DNA of 64,000 nt from Hormoscilla sp. GUM202 (GTDB taxonomy: Bacteria; Cyanobacteriota; Cyanobacteriia; Cyanobacteriales; Desertifilaceae). The notes beneath the pieces were generated by a model. The model worked only from the letters and a program-made list of their open reading frames with translations. It searched no databases and was not told where the DNA came from. A program made the position numbers and the translations under genes. This document shows positions 1-8,988 of the stretch, in pieces. The DNA is taken from the NCBI GenBank assembly GCA_005518205.2, contig RFFC02000001.1:23906-87905 (forward strand). The letters are read 5' to 3'. The first letter of the stretch is position 1. Every line of letters begins with the position of its first letter.

Positions 1-264
1 TAATACCCATGGCGCAGCTACCACAAATGGTATTGCGGCAATTTTTCCGAAATGCTAGAGTTCCATCTTGAGTCCACTTAATCTGATTCAGGCAGCTCAA
101 GATAGTCTGACTTGGTTCGGCATCTAGGCGGTAAGTCTGTATCCGCCTATTGCTATTTTGTTCGCTGCGGACTACCTTAAAATTTATTTCCATGTTCGCC
201 AGACTTAGATTGCTGAAAATACCTACTATTCTACCCTTTCTGGCCGACCGCAAGCACCCGGAGC
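1..264. other. left-edge sequence with no recognisable gene
   Basis: I see no convincing coding region here. The stretch ends at the terminal repeat of the first ISKra4-like element (GGGAGCATCCC beginning at 265). Confidence 0.5.
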
Positions 265-1592
265 GGGAGCATCCCAGTTTTGCAGTAGGTAAAAAGACTT
301 AAGCAGTATTGAGGTCAAGGTTGAGATAAGCACAACGTTGCTTCAACACCTGGTTGACATTCTCAGATTTCCATTGAGCCCCAGAAATCTTGAGCCTCCG
401 ACCAATACGCTTAATCGTTGAGGAGACAGCTCCCGACCCAATATCAATTTTGAGCTGTTGATAAGCTGCGTAATTGGGTAGACGAGAGCGATGCTGGTCG
501 AGATCAGCTAGGAAGTTGTTAACCTGTGGAGCTGACCAACCATCAAAGGACGCTTTTGCTTCATCTATGAGACCATGCCACAGAACGGTCTCAACTCGTT
601 TGAGCCGTTGGTGAGAGCCACCCACTTTATATAAATTTTCCATTAGATGATAAGTACATGGACGAAATTAATTTCACACACTCTCTCGCGCTAGTCTCCA
701 TATCCGGAGCATGTCGCCCATGGCTATGTGCAATTATTTTTGTCTAACTACTTACCAGTCAAGGACTTCGCGTCTGCACTCTGGAGGAGCAAAGCCGTCG
801 ATTAAATTCCAGACTCCGGGATGTCCATCTCCGATGCAAGTGAGCGGGTTAGCCAGTGGCTTCCCCTTGACCCAATTAACCAGGAACTCGTTGTCGTGAA
901 ACGCTGCCATACATACCTGTGAGTGCAAAGCTACCGTCTTGTAGTCTTTCCACTGGCTCGGCTCTCCTTTGGGAGTCCGTAAACGCACTTTGCCCCCGTC
1001 GGCGCTCACCGCTTTCACTGGCTCTTTGGCCAAGGCAAGAGGGAACTCACTGCGATGAACGAGCCGATGCTGTGTGCTGTGCGAGACTTTCATTCCTGTC
1101 AACATAAAGATGGGGAGCATCCCACTAATGCAATGAGTAAATATACTTAGGAGAGGAGCCAAGTAGTGAGATCATTAGCAAAAGGGTAGACAATGGGCTA
1201 AAATAGGGATGAAACTCACCCGCCAGAAGCATTCCGATGACACAAAAAGAACTCCGCGAACTCAACCAGGCTCTGAAAACCATCGCACGCATTTTGTACA
1301 AGAATACACCCTCCGAGCGATTGCAAGATTTTGAAGGTGTGTCGCAGTGCGCGACCATATGTTAGAGACAGTCGGACCGGAGTTAGGAAATTTTTTTTAT
1401 CCGAAGCAAGTCAAACACAAAGTGGACGGAGTCGCTATATCGATAGCTGCATCGGAACGCTGAGGGTAACGAGCAAGCAAGCACAGCGTCTTGGTCTAGC
1501 AGCCCGCACCCGCATCAGTCCGCACTTGGAACGATGCTCCCTGCTGCTGACAGCAAACGAGTCCTATGCTCACGCCGAACAAGACATCTTTA
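265..1592 (-). mobile_element. ISKra4-like element A, copy 1, internally rearranged
   Basis: This copy matches the intact element at 3319-4536, but its two halves point in opposite directions. From 265 to about 1110 it carries the C-terminal part of the transposase on the minus strand. From about 1112, which starts with a fresh terminal repeat GGGAGCATCCC, to 1592 it carries the N-terminal part on the plus strand, reading through the NESYAHAEQDIF segment. Either the N-terminal half was inverted, or a second copy inserted head-on and lost its 3' half. A 100-bp MITE interrupts the C-terminal half. The transposase cannot be functional. Confidence 0.8.
653..752. mobile_element. 100-bp IS630-type MITE with TA target duplication
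   Basis: Compared with the intact element A (3319-4536), exactly this segment is extra and is flanked by TA on both sides (651-652 and 753-754). Its ends are imperfect inverted repeats of about 26 bp beginning AGTAC and AGTAG, and they resemble the IS630 ends at 1702-2800. It has no coding capacity and was presumably mobilised in trans by an IS630 transposase. Confidence 0.8.
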
Positions 1593-1701
1593 GGGAGCAT
1601 CCCACTTTTGCAATGAGTATTTATACTCAGGATTGGCGGACTATAGATTTGTGCAAATTTCCTTCGGTTGGGAGATGGCGGCCCTAAGTCCTTGCAGGGT
1701 A

Positions 1702-2800
1702 AGTAGTTAGGCAAAATTATTTTTATATTTGGCCTTTGGCATAAATATATGCTAGAATTAAAACAATCAAACTTATATTTTCAGCGAGGTGAAAGTTAGC
1801 CATGAGATTCATAAAGGGATTAAGCTATGAAACAATTAATCTCCTCAAACGGATTTATGCACAAAGTAAATATCACCAAGTTAGAAGACGAGCACATTGC
1901 ATAATGCTCTCACATTCAGGGTATAAAACTACAGAATTGATGAAAATATTTAAGGTGACCCTTGTGACAATATATAATTGGTTTGATGCTTGGGAAGAGT
2001 TCCAATTAGTCGGCTTATATGATCGAAAAGGACGTGGAAGAAAACCGAAATTTAATTCAGAACAGATAGAGCAAATCGTGGTTTGGGCTAAAGAATTTCC
2101 CAAGGAAATAAAATTGGTGAAAGAAAAATTTAAACAAGAGTGGGATGTGGAAGTGAGTAAGGAAACTATTAAAAGGATCTTAAAAAACGCAAACATGTCG
2201 GCGGATCGGAAAACGAGTAGCTGGGGAGCCAGAACCCACGGAATATCAAGAAAAAAAGGAAGAATTAAAAAAATTAAAACAGCAAGAATATCGAGGTGAA
2301 ATTGATTTAAGATTCTTTGATGAAAGCGGTTTTTGTTTAAATGCATATGTCCCTTATGCATGGCAGGAAAAAGGAGAAGTTATTGAGGCCAAAAGTCAAA
2401 ATAGTAAAAGATTAAACGTCTTAGGATTTTTCAATCGCAAGAATGAACTAGAGCCTTACTTATTTGAGTGCCGGGTTAATAGTGAGGTGGTTATATCATG
2501 TATAGATGATTTTTGTTCAAAATTAGAGAAAAAAACTGTTTTGGTGATGGATAATGCGTCTATGCATACGAGTAATGCCGTAAAAAATCAACAAGCAGAA
2601 TGGGAACAAAAAGGGTTGACCATTTTTTATTTACCTACCTATTCTCCACAGTTAAATATCATTGAAATCTTGTGGCGATTTATCAAATACGAATGGTTAA
2701 ATATTGATGCATATGAAAGTTGGGAAAGTTTAGTTAAAGCGGTGGAAGATGTGCTTCGAGAGGTTGGAGGAAAATATAAAATTAATTTTGCCTAACTACT
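1702..2800 (+). mobile_element. IS630-family element, copy 1
   Basis: Terminal inverted repeats AGTAGTTAGGCAAAATTA at both ends, flanked by TA at 1700-1701 and 2801-2802, the target-site signature of the IS630/Tc1 group. It encodes one frameshifted transposase. The same ends occur at 30898 and, slightly diverged, at 59444-60622. Confidence 0.9.
1802..2795 (+). pseudogene. IS630 transposase, frameshifted
   Basis: DDE transposase of the IS630 family: N-terminal helix-turn-helix (VTIYNWFDAW), linker, then a catalytic domain with VMDNASMHTS and the C-terminal LPTYSPQLNIIEILW motif. The reading frame breaks near 2200. Upstream it reads KNANMS, then enters a wrong frame, while the correct frame resumes as EPEPTEYQEKK, matching the intact relative at 59449-60444. 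A few bases seem lost around the MSWRR segment. Inactive unless complemented by another copy. Confidence 0.85.
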
Positions 2801-3318
2801 TAAGGCGTTGCTGGAAAAATACTAGTTGCACAACTCTCTTCTGGGCAAACTAAGCGAGAAAAAAATTTATTCTGGTAATATGGAAAAAATATCCACGGTT
2901 GAGGAGGCTACATGACCCCAGAAGAAAATCAAAAACTTGAATACCATCTCAAAGAATTATCAAAACTCCTGTATGCAGATACGCCCCCCGAGGCTCTTAA
3001 AGACTTTGAAAGCAGAGAGTTAGCAGTACGAGAGCATTTATTCAGGACAGTTGGACCAGTTTTAGGAAATTTTTTTTGGCTGATGGGGAGCCGTCTCAAT
3101 CCGGACGCAAGCGGCAAGTCAAAACCGGCGTAGGAACAGTAACTGTAAACAGCAAACAGGCCAAAAAATTGGGCTTAAAGAAAGGCACACAAATCAGTCC
3201 CGTAATCTCCAAGTGTTGCTGGGTATTGAGTGCTAATGAATCATATCAACAAGCGGAAAAAGACTTGGAACTGTTAACAGGAATAAAAGTGGGACACAGC
3301 AGCATACATCGATTAGTG

Positions 3319-4536
3319 GGGAGCATCCCAGTTTTGCAGTAGGTAAAAAGACTTAAGCAGTATTGAGGTCAAGGTTGAGATAAGCACAACGTTGCTTCAA
3401 CACCTGGTTGACATTCTCAGATTTCCATTGAGCCCCAGAAATCTTGAGCCTCCGACCAATACGCTTAATCGTTGAGGAGACAGCTCCCGACCCAATATCA
3501 ATTTTGAGCTGTTGATAAGCTGCGTAATTGGGTAGACGAGAGCGATGCTGGTCGAGATCAGCTAGGAAGTTGTTAACCTGTGGAGCTGACCAACCATCAA
3601 AGGACGCTTTTGCTTCATCTATGAGACCATGCCACAGAACGGTCTCAACTCGTTTGAGCCGTTGGTGAGAGCCACCCACTTTATATAAATTTTCCATTAG
3701 ATGATACCAGTCAAGGACTTCGCGTCTGCACTCTGGAGGAGCAAAGCCGTCGATTAAATTCCAGACTCCGGGATGTCCATCTCCGATGCAAGTGAGCGGG
3801 TTAGCCAGTGGCTTCCCCTTGACCCAATTAACCAGGAACTCGTTGTCGTGAAACGCTGCCATACATACCTGTGAGTGCAAAGCTACCGTCTTGTAGTCTT
3901 TCCACTGGCTCGGCTCTCCTTTGGGAGTCCGTAAACGCACTTTGCCCCCGTCGGCGCTCACCGCTTTCACTGGCTCTTTGGCCAAGGCAAGAGGGAACTC
4001 ACTGCGATGAACGAGCCGATGCTGTGTGCTGTGCGAGACTTTCATTCCTGTCAACATAAAGATGTCTTGTTCGGCGTGAGCATAGGACTCGTTTGCTGTC
4101 AGCAGCAGGGAGCATCGTTCCAAGTGCGGACTGATGCGGGTGCGGGCTGCTAGACCAAGACGCTGTGCTTGCTTGCTCGTTACCCTCAGCGTTCCGATGC
4201 AGCTATCGATATAGCGACTCCGTCCACTTTGTGTTTGACTTGCTTCGGATAAAAAAAATTTCCTAACTCCGGTCCGACTGTCTCTAACATATGGTCGCGC
4301 ACTGCGACACACCTTCAAAATCTTGCAATCGCTCGGAGGGTGTATTCTTGTACAAAATGCGTGCGATGGTTTTCAGAGCCTGGTTGAGTTCGCGGAGTTC
4401 TTTTTGTGTCATCGGAATGCTTCTGGCGGGTGAGTTTCATCCCTATTTTAGCCCATTGTCTACCCTTTTGCTAATGATCTCACTACTTGGCTCCTCTCCT
4501 AAGTATATTTACTCATTGCATTAGTGGGATGCTCCC
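3319..4536 (-). mobile_element. ISKra4-like element A, copy 2, structurally complete
   Basis: 1218 bp with inverted terminal repeats (GGGAGCATCCC at each tip), bounded by a perfect 8-bp target duplication GATTAGTG at 3311-3318 and 4537-4544. It sits inside the transposase of element B; excision restores the B reading frame exactly. Confidence 0.9.
3353..4318 (-). CDS. ISKra4-like transposase, main frame
   Basis: 321 aa in the main frame, with GDGHPGVWNLIDG, REVLDWYHLMENLYK and IGSGAVSSTIKRIGRRLK, blocks shared with element B. This ORF lacks the family N-terminus. A short upstream frame beginning MTQKELREL would join it by a -1 shift at a run of eight T (about 4252-4259), giving GNFFLSEAS, exactly as in B. 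In this copy and in copy 1 the upstream frame also carries a small deletion just before the slip site, so full-length protein may no longer be made. Confidence 0.75.
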   Translation of the reverse strand: MKVCRSARPYVRDSRTGVRKFFLSEASQTQSGRSRYIDSCIGTLRVTSKQAQRLGLAARTRISPHLERCSLLLTANESYAHAEQDIFMLTGMKVSHSTQHRLVHRSEFPLALAKEPVKAVSADGGKVRLRTPKGEPSQWKDYKTVALHSQVCMAAFHDNEFLVNWVKGKPLANPLTCIGDGHPGVWNLIDGFAPPECRREVLDWYHLMENLYKVGGSHQRLKRVETVLWHGLIDEAKASFDGWSAPQVNNFLADLDQHRSRLPNYAAYQQLKIDIGSGAVSSTIKRIGRRLKISGAQWKSENVNQVLKQRCAYLNLDLNTA

Positions 4537-5230
4537 GATTAGTGCAAAGAAGCGAATTTCCTGGAGCTCAAAGCAGTCACCCTGTAACCGCTGTGAGCGT
4601 TTCTGGTGGCAAAGTACGTTTAAGAACTGAAGGTAAGGGTTCTTGTGAGTGGCGAGATTATAAAGCAGTCAGCCTGCATGGAGAAGTTTGTGGGGCTTAC
4701 TTTCAGGACAATGCCGCCCTGGTGGAGTGGGTTAAACAACAGCCGTTGACAGCTATAATTACTTGTTTGGGAGATGGTCATGATGGCATTTGGAACATTA
4801 TTGCTCAATTGAGACCAGAAAATGGCAGACGTGAAGTTCTTGATTGGTACGATCTAGTCGAAAATATCTATAAAATTGGCGACTATAAAAAGCGTTTAAG
4901 GCAGGTTAAATCATCTCTCTGGCACGGTTTTATTGACGAAGCATTGGAGTTGTTAGCCAGTTGTCACGGACAAAAAGTACAGAACTTCCGCGCTTATTTA
5001 ACCAAACATTGTCACCGTATCGTTAACTATGATCTTTATCAATTCTTGGGCATTCCCATTGGCTCTGGGGAGGTAGAGTCTGTAGTCAAGCGTATTGGTT
5101 CTCGTCTCAAGCTCTCTGGGGCTCAATGGCTTCCAACGTCAGTTAACCAAATGCTTCGCTTACGCTGTGCTTATCTTAATGGCGCTCTTTCTCTAAGTAC
5201 AATTACTTAGGGCAAAACTGGGATGCTCCC

Positions 5231-5849
5231 TTTATATCACAATTAAGGCTATATTTTATATAATACTCAGAGAATACCCATTACCCTAAAAAACAGGGGA
5301 TGCCCAGGTGGTTTCCATAAATCAGCAAAATAGATGTTGACGCTGAGCAGGTTCTCTATGGTATTCTAGAAGATGCAACTTGGAGTATAGTCAATCGCGT
5401 TAGCCGGAATCGGTAGTAACCAAACATCCCCGCTAGACTAAAACCCAAGTTTAGACTTTTCTGGTGCAACTGGCACCTGTGCTGGCTGGCCCAGAAAGTC
5501 GGTAAAATGGAGATCCTCGGACGGCTCTAGGTAAGGGTCGATCACCCCAAAATCCAGGCTGTCAGAGGGCTCCAGCCGTAGTCAGACCCCAAAGGCTTCG
5601 ATATCTTCTGGGAGCGCTACCCGCACTACCCAGAAGATATCGAGGAGAAATTTTTCTCAATCAGTCTTTGTGATGTTAGCTAAAATTGCACAAAGGATAC
5701 CGGTGTAAGGTGTTGCTAACAGAATTGGGCGCATGGCTAACACAAGGAAGGATCGATAAACCCAGGATGTGGGCAAAGTTGTGCTCCAGGGTTGGGTTTG
5801 ATATCAAGTTGACTTACAATCTAAAGAGAAACGAGGAATTAAGGTATAA
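5231..5849. other. intergenic region with gene remnants and a palindromic element
   Basis: No intact gene. On the minus strand at about 5456-5570 a frame reads FGVIDPYLEPSEDLHF and ends KSKLGF-stop, which looks like a C-terminal stump of an unidentified protein. At 5598-5643 there is a 46-bp hairpin with arms TCGATATCTTCTGGG and complement and the core CGCTACCCGCACTA, a member of the palindromic family also found at 12930 and 52801. Confidence 0.5.
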
Positions 5850-5852
5850 GTG

Positions 5853-6326
5853 ATGAGTGAAAAAGCAAAAACAGCCCTGACGGGAAAGGCCCTACTGCAA
5901 AAAGTAAAAGAACTCTCAGACAAACCGAGGCGAGAAACAGCAAAGAGCTGTGGATATTACACGACCACAAAATCAGGCCAGACCCGTGTGAATTTAACAG
6001 ATTTTTATGATGCGGTGCTGGCAGCAAAGGGAGTTGCATTAGAACCGGAAGGATCAAAAGATGGTCGAGGCCGAGAGCCAACTTATAGGGTGAGTGTCCA
6101 CAAAAATGGTCAAATTGTCATTGGCTCGACCTACACCTCGGTGATGGGATTGGAAAAGGGTGATGAGTTTGAAATTAAGCTGGGCTACAAGCATATTCAC
6201 CTGATTCAGATAGAAAATCCAGAGAATACAGAGAAAAATGGTAGCCTACCAGCGAGTGAGAACAATGATAGCCAACTAGCGGCTGAAAACGAAGAGCCAG
6301 AGACTGTGGCAGTAGAGGCGTCATAA
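5853..6326 (+). CDS. cyAbrB-family transcriptional regulator
   Basis: 157 aa, matching the cyanobacterial AbrB family: an N-terminal block LTGKALLQKVKELSDKPRRE, CGYYTTTKSG, RVNLTDFYDAVLAAKG, then the AbrB-like C-terminal DNA-binding block PTYRVSVHKNGQIVIGSTY and GDEFEIKLGYKHIHLIQI. An acidic, poorly conserved tail of about 35 residues follows. In cyanobacteria these proteins repress or activate carbon, nitrogen and hydrogenase genes. I chose ATG 5853 because AAGG at 5841-5844 lies 8 bases upstream; GTG at 5850 is the alternative. It stands alone between mobile elements. The pattern is closer to the cyAbrB2 type, but I am not certain. Confidence 0.85.
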   Translation: MSEKAKTALTGKALLQKVKELSDKPRRETAKSCGYYTTTKSGQTRVNLTDFYDAVLAAKGVALEPEGSKDGRGREPTYRVSVHKNGQIVIGSTYTSVMGLEKGDEFEIKLGYKHIHLIQIENPENTEKNGSLPASENNDSQLAAENEEPETVAVEAS

Positions 6327-6743
6327 TTTAAGCATGGCTGATGCCACCAGGCTGGAAACCCGCTCTCCGCGATTGCGCTGCGCGCACACGCTTCGCGTAG
6401 CGAACGGCTCTCTGAGCTATTATACTTTGCTCACCTCTATACTTTGCTTACCGGGCGCAAGAGGCTCTACTATAGTGAGCCTAAATCATTTGTGCAACTC
6501 TTCTGGGGGATCAGCGCTGAAACCCTTGCAGAGTAATGATTTCAGCAAACCCCTATAGCACAACTCCTGCACGGCTTGCTATATAGGGCTCAGTAGCTGG
6601 GTTGATTGGGTGGCAAAGTATAGCCTATGCTAGCTGCTGCGCAGCATTTCGTATTCTGCAGTTGGAAGGTCAAAAGCGATCGCCCCGATCGCTTTTGATT
6701 GGCATCGGATATTTCCGGAACGTAAGTAGCAAGCAGTCAGTAG
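6327..6743. other. intergenic, no gene seen
   Basis: A short-repeat cluster at 6365-6415 (overlapping GCGCTGCGCGC and GCTTCGCGTAGCGAACGG) is of the type scattered through cyanobacterial genomes. I see no coding signal. Confidence 0.5.
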
Positions 6744-7003
6744 GGCGTTGCACATTTTGGGGATGATGGTGGCGACGATACCAATTCTCAATTCCCAATT
6801 CCCAATTTCAAATTAAAATAAGATATAAACAGCCAGATATAGATATTTATCACCAGAACAGATGCTGGTACGTCGTCAGTGTTATTGGTAGACAGGGACT
6901 AACGTTGTTGGTACGTCGTCAGTGTTATTGGTAGACAGGGACTAACGTTGTTGGTACGTACGTGGTCACTTATCACTTATCATCCCGTCCGAAGTGCAAC
7001 GCC
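6744..7003. mobile_element. 260-bp MITE with 8-bp target duplication
   Basis: The left end GGCGTTGCACATTTTGGGGA and the right end complementary to GGCGTTGCACTTCGGACGGG form inverted repeats, and the element is flanked by perfect 8-bp repeats GTCAGTAG (6736-6743 and 7004-7011). The same ends occur on a 113-bp element at 10891-11003 with a different 8-bp duplication. The interior contains a 43-bp tandem repeat and no gene. Confidence 0.8.
6866..6959. repeat. 43-bp tandem repeat inside the MITE
   Basis: Two full copies plus the beginning of a third, period 43 bp (starts at 6866, 6909 and 6952), each containing GGTACGTCGTCAGTGTTATT. This internal expansion probably explains much of the extra length over the 113-bp relative. 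Confidence 0.85.
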
Positions 7004-7615
7004 GTCAGTAGTAATTAGACGAGATGCTTTCCATTCCCAGAGATAAAGAGTGAACCTGTAATTTCCGTCAAGCGCCGGTGAAAGCAGTCAAGGCAAAGAG
7101 GGTCTATGACTGAGGGTGCTGCCCAGTGAGAATAGTACGGATACTGAAGGGGAAAGCTGGACTGCTTGAGGCGGTCAGGACAACCCCCCTGGGGCGATCG
7201 CCATCACCAAGACCCCACTAGCAACTAAATGAGAAAGTTATAGTTAAATGAGAAAAATTGAGGTTAGATTACCGCCGGTTCTACCAATAAAAATCTGGTG
7301 GGGTGTGGGTAAATGCTCTAGAACTGCAGGCGCTTTGCCATAGAGATGGAAACAGAACCAGTGCTGGCACATATCGGCTGATTCTGGTTGCAGCGCTAAT
7401 CCTAGCAAGACTAACAGGCGGACTTCTAACCGCAAAGCTTTGGGCCCAAATCGGATGGCTGGGCAACGTCAGTTCGACAGTTGTCAGTTGTCAGTTGTCA
7501 GTTGTCAGTTGTCAGTTGTCAGCCACCTAACTAACCCGCGACCCATGGGCTCTAGTCGCGAAAAAGCAAAAATATCCATATCCCGAGCCAGTCTCCCGAG
7601 CGTTCTCTAGAAGAT
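7004..7615. other. intergenic with a heptanucleotide repeat
   Basis: No convincing gene. At 7478-7522 the heptamer CAGTTGT is repeated six times, a short tandemly repeated repetitive sequence of the kind common in filamentous cyanobacteria. Confidence 0.7.
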
Positions 7616-8520
7616 TTAAAAAACAGCCATCGGTAGAGCCGGTAAGCCTTTTGGCATTAAGTCGAGGGATGGTTTTTTAGGTAAATAGGTGTAAGCTGTT
7701 AATCCAGCTAACATATTAACCAAAAAATTCCACACACTTCTGTGGCGAGAATGTTCGATTTGAAAGATGTTCTTTAGTTGGTCATTAACTGTTTCAATTA
7801 AAGCTCTTTTACGCAATAATATTTTGTCTATTAACTTAATTAATTTTTGTTTCATATTTTTCGTCTGGTAATCAGTTGTAAACCTTGCGCGTATAATTTT
7901 TCAAAGAATTCTTGGGAAATATATCCGCGCTCGCCAAACAGTTTACCTATCAAATCTTTAGTCAAGTCAGGAACCGGTTTACGATCGTCAACATTGCCAG
8001 GTGTGAGCTTGAATGCGAGTAGTTCTCCTTGGTCATTAATAATTAAATGCAACTTGAAACCGTAGTGCCATCCCATAGAATTTTTACCCCAACCCACTAA
8101 ACCCTTAAAGACTTTATGAGACTTGGAACGGCAAGGATGACAGACTTCAATTGGAGTCGAATCTACGAAACTAATGCCAGTAATTTGGCCACGTCTCGTC
8201 CGTATAAAACAGCACAATAACATTAATGACCAAGGCATTAATTCTACGAAACGACTGTAGCTGACTAAATTTGGAAAAGCTTTACGCCAGTGGGGGATTA
8301 CTTGTAGAGTATAAAACTCCTTAAATGTTCTAAAGCCAGAACCGTGAAACGCAATTGCAATGGTCATGATTTCACTCAAACTCATTCTTGAACGGCAGAT
8401 TTTTTCACCGGCGATCGCCGTCAACTGAGGTTGCTGCTGCCAGTAGTATTCAAAGTTTTGATAAAAATCATCCACGTCGCAAAAAATTTGAGTAATATCA
8501 AGACGACTTTTAATTTCCAT
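7616..8520 (-). pseudogene. IS982-family transposase, frameshifted
   Basis: The first part (MEIKSRLDITQIFCDVDDFY, SLSEIMTIAIAFHGSGFRTF, FVDSTPIEVC, GWHYGFKLHLI, GNVDDRKPV, RGYISQEF) has the order and motifs of IS982 transposases. It stops after ITRRKI, and the remainder ([37 protein letters not shown]) continues in another frame from about 7855. The junction lies in a short A run where one base appears to be missing. I start the gene at MEIK (8520), since homologues begin there. Element ends were not located with confidence; a hairpin with arms CACCAAACC lies just upstream. Confidence 0.8.
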
Positions 8521-8988
8521 AACACCAAACCTCGTGAGAACTATCTTTATTATAGGTTTGGTGCTTTCTTTTTGGGCAAAACAATCACGCTCGATCGCCC
8601 GACTCTGGTCATCCGAGACCGGCAGGCAGGCGGCACAAGTCCAAGAACTCAAACCAAAAATTCTGCTTGGCCACTACGTTGGCACCTGCTGTTTTCAACA
8701 ATCGCTGCTAGTTGCATATAATTCTCATTAGTATTTGATTATTGATAATAAAGTTCCTAGCTGGATATTCCAGAAGTTAGGACTGGCAAGACTTACAGCG
8801 TTTAAAGTCCGTCGAACTCACGTTGGGCAGTCTCATAATTATATAAGATTTTGCTCATAAAAGCTCAAAATCTCTGATTTTTGGAGGAGATCGGGGGAGA
8901 AGGGGGAAAAATATGTAATGATCGTTAACATAGGAATTAATAAAACATTTAAAAGTTTTACAGAACCCAAACAGGAGGATGGAACTCG
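8521..8988. other. region upstream of ftsH
   Basis: No intact gene recognised. The part nearest ftsH is AT-rich and presumably holds its promoter. AGGAGG at 8973-8978 is the ftsH ribosome-binding site. Confidence 0.5.

Larger units (their letters stand above)
2912..5210 (+). pseudogene. ISKra4-like transposase of element B, split by element A
   Basis: The gene begins at ATG 2912 behind GAGGAGG. The first frame runs to GNFF, meets a run of eight T at about 3070-3077, and continues one base back as FFLADGEPSQSGRK. It reads to HRLV at 3318, is interrupted by element A, and resumes after the duplicated GATTAGTG as QRSEFPGAQ to the stop at 5210. The C-terminal part holds GDGHDGIWN, REVLDWYDLVENIYK and IGSGEVESVVKRIGSRLK, the same blocks as in element A. 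An ORF start near 4524 lies in the terminal repeat of A and is not genuine. Confidence 0.8.
1593..5230 (+). mobile_element. ISKra4-like element B, interrupted by IS630 and by element A
   Basis: The outer element of the nest. Its ends are inverted repeats GGGAGCATCCCACTTTTGC at 1593 and the complement ending GGGATGCTCCC at 5230. Removing the IS630 (1702-2800) and element A (3319-4536, with one copy of its 8-bp target) restores one plus-strand transposase. A 4-bp direct repeat TTTA flanks the element, too short to be sure it is the target duplication. Confidence 0.75.

Noticed and set aside
4524..4560. Start of an independent gene at 4524
   Set aside because: The start lies in the terminal repeat of element A; the real frame is the continuation of the element B transposase.
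7840..7870. Programmed frameshift in the IS982 transposase
   Set aside because: The A run is short, and I saw no second copy with the same arrangement, so a simple deletion is more likely.
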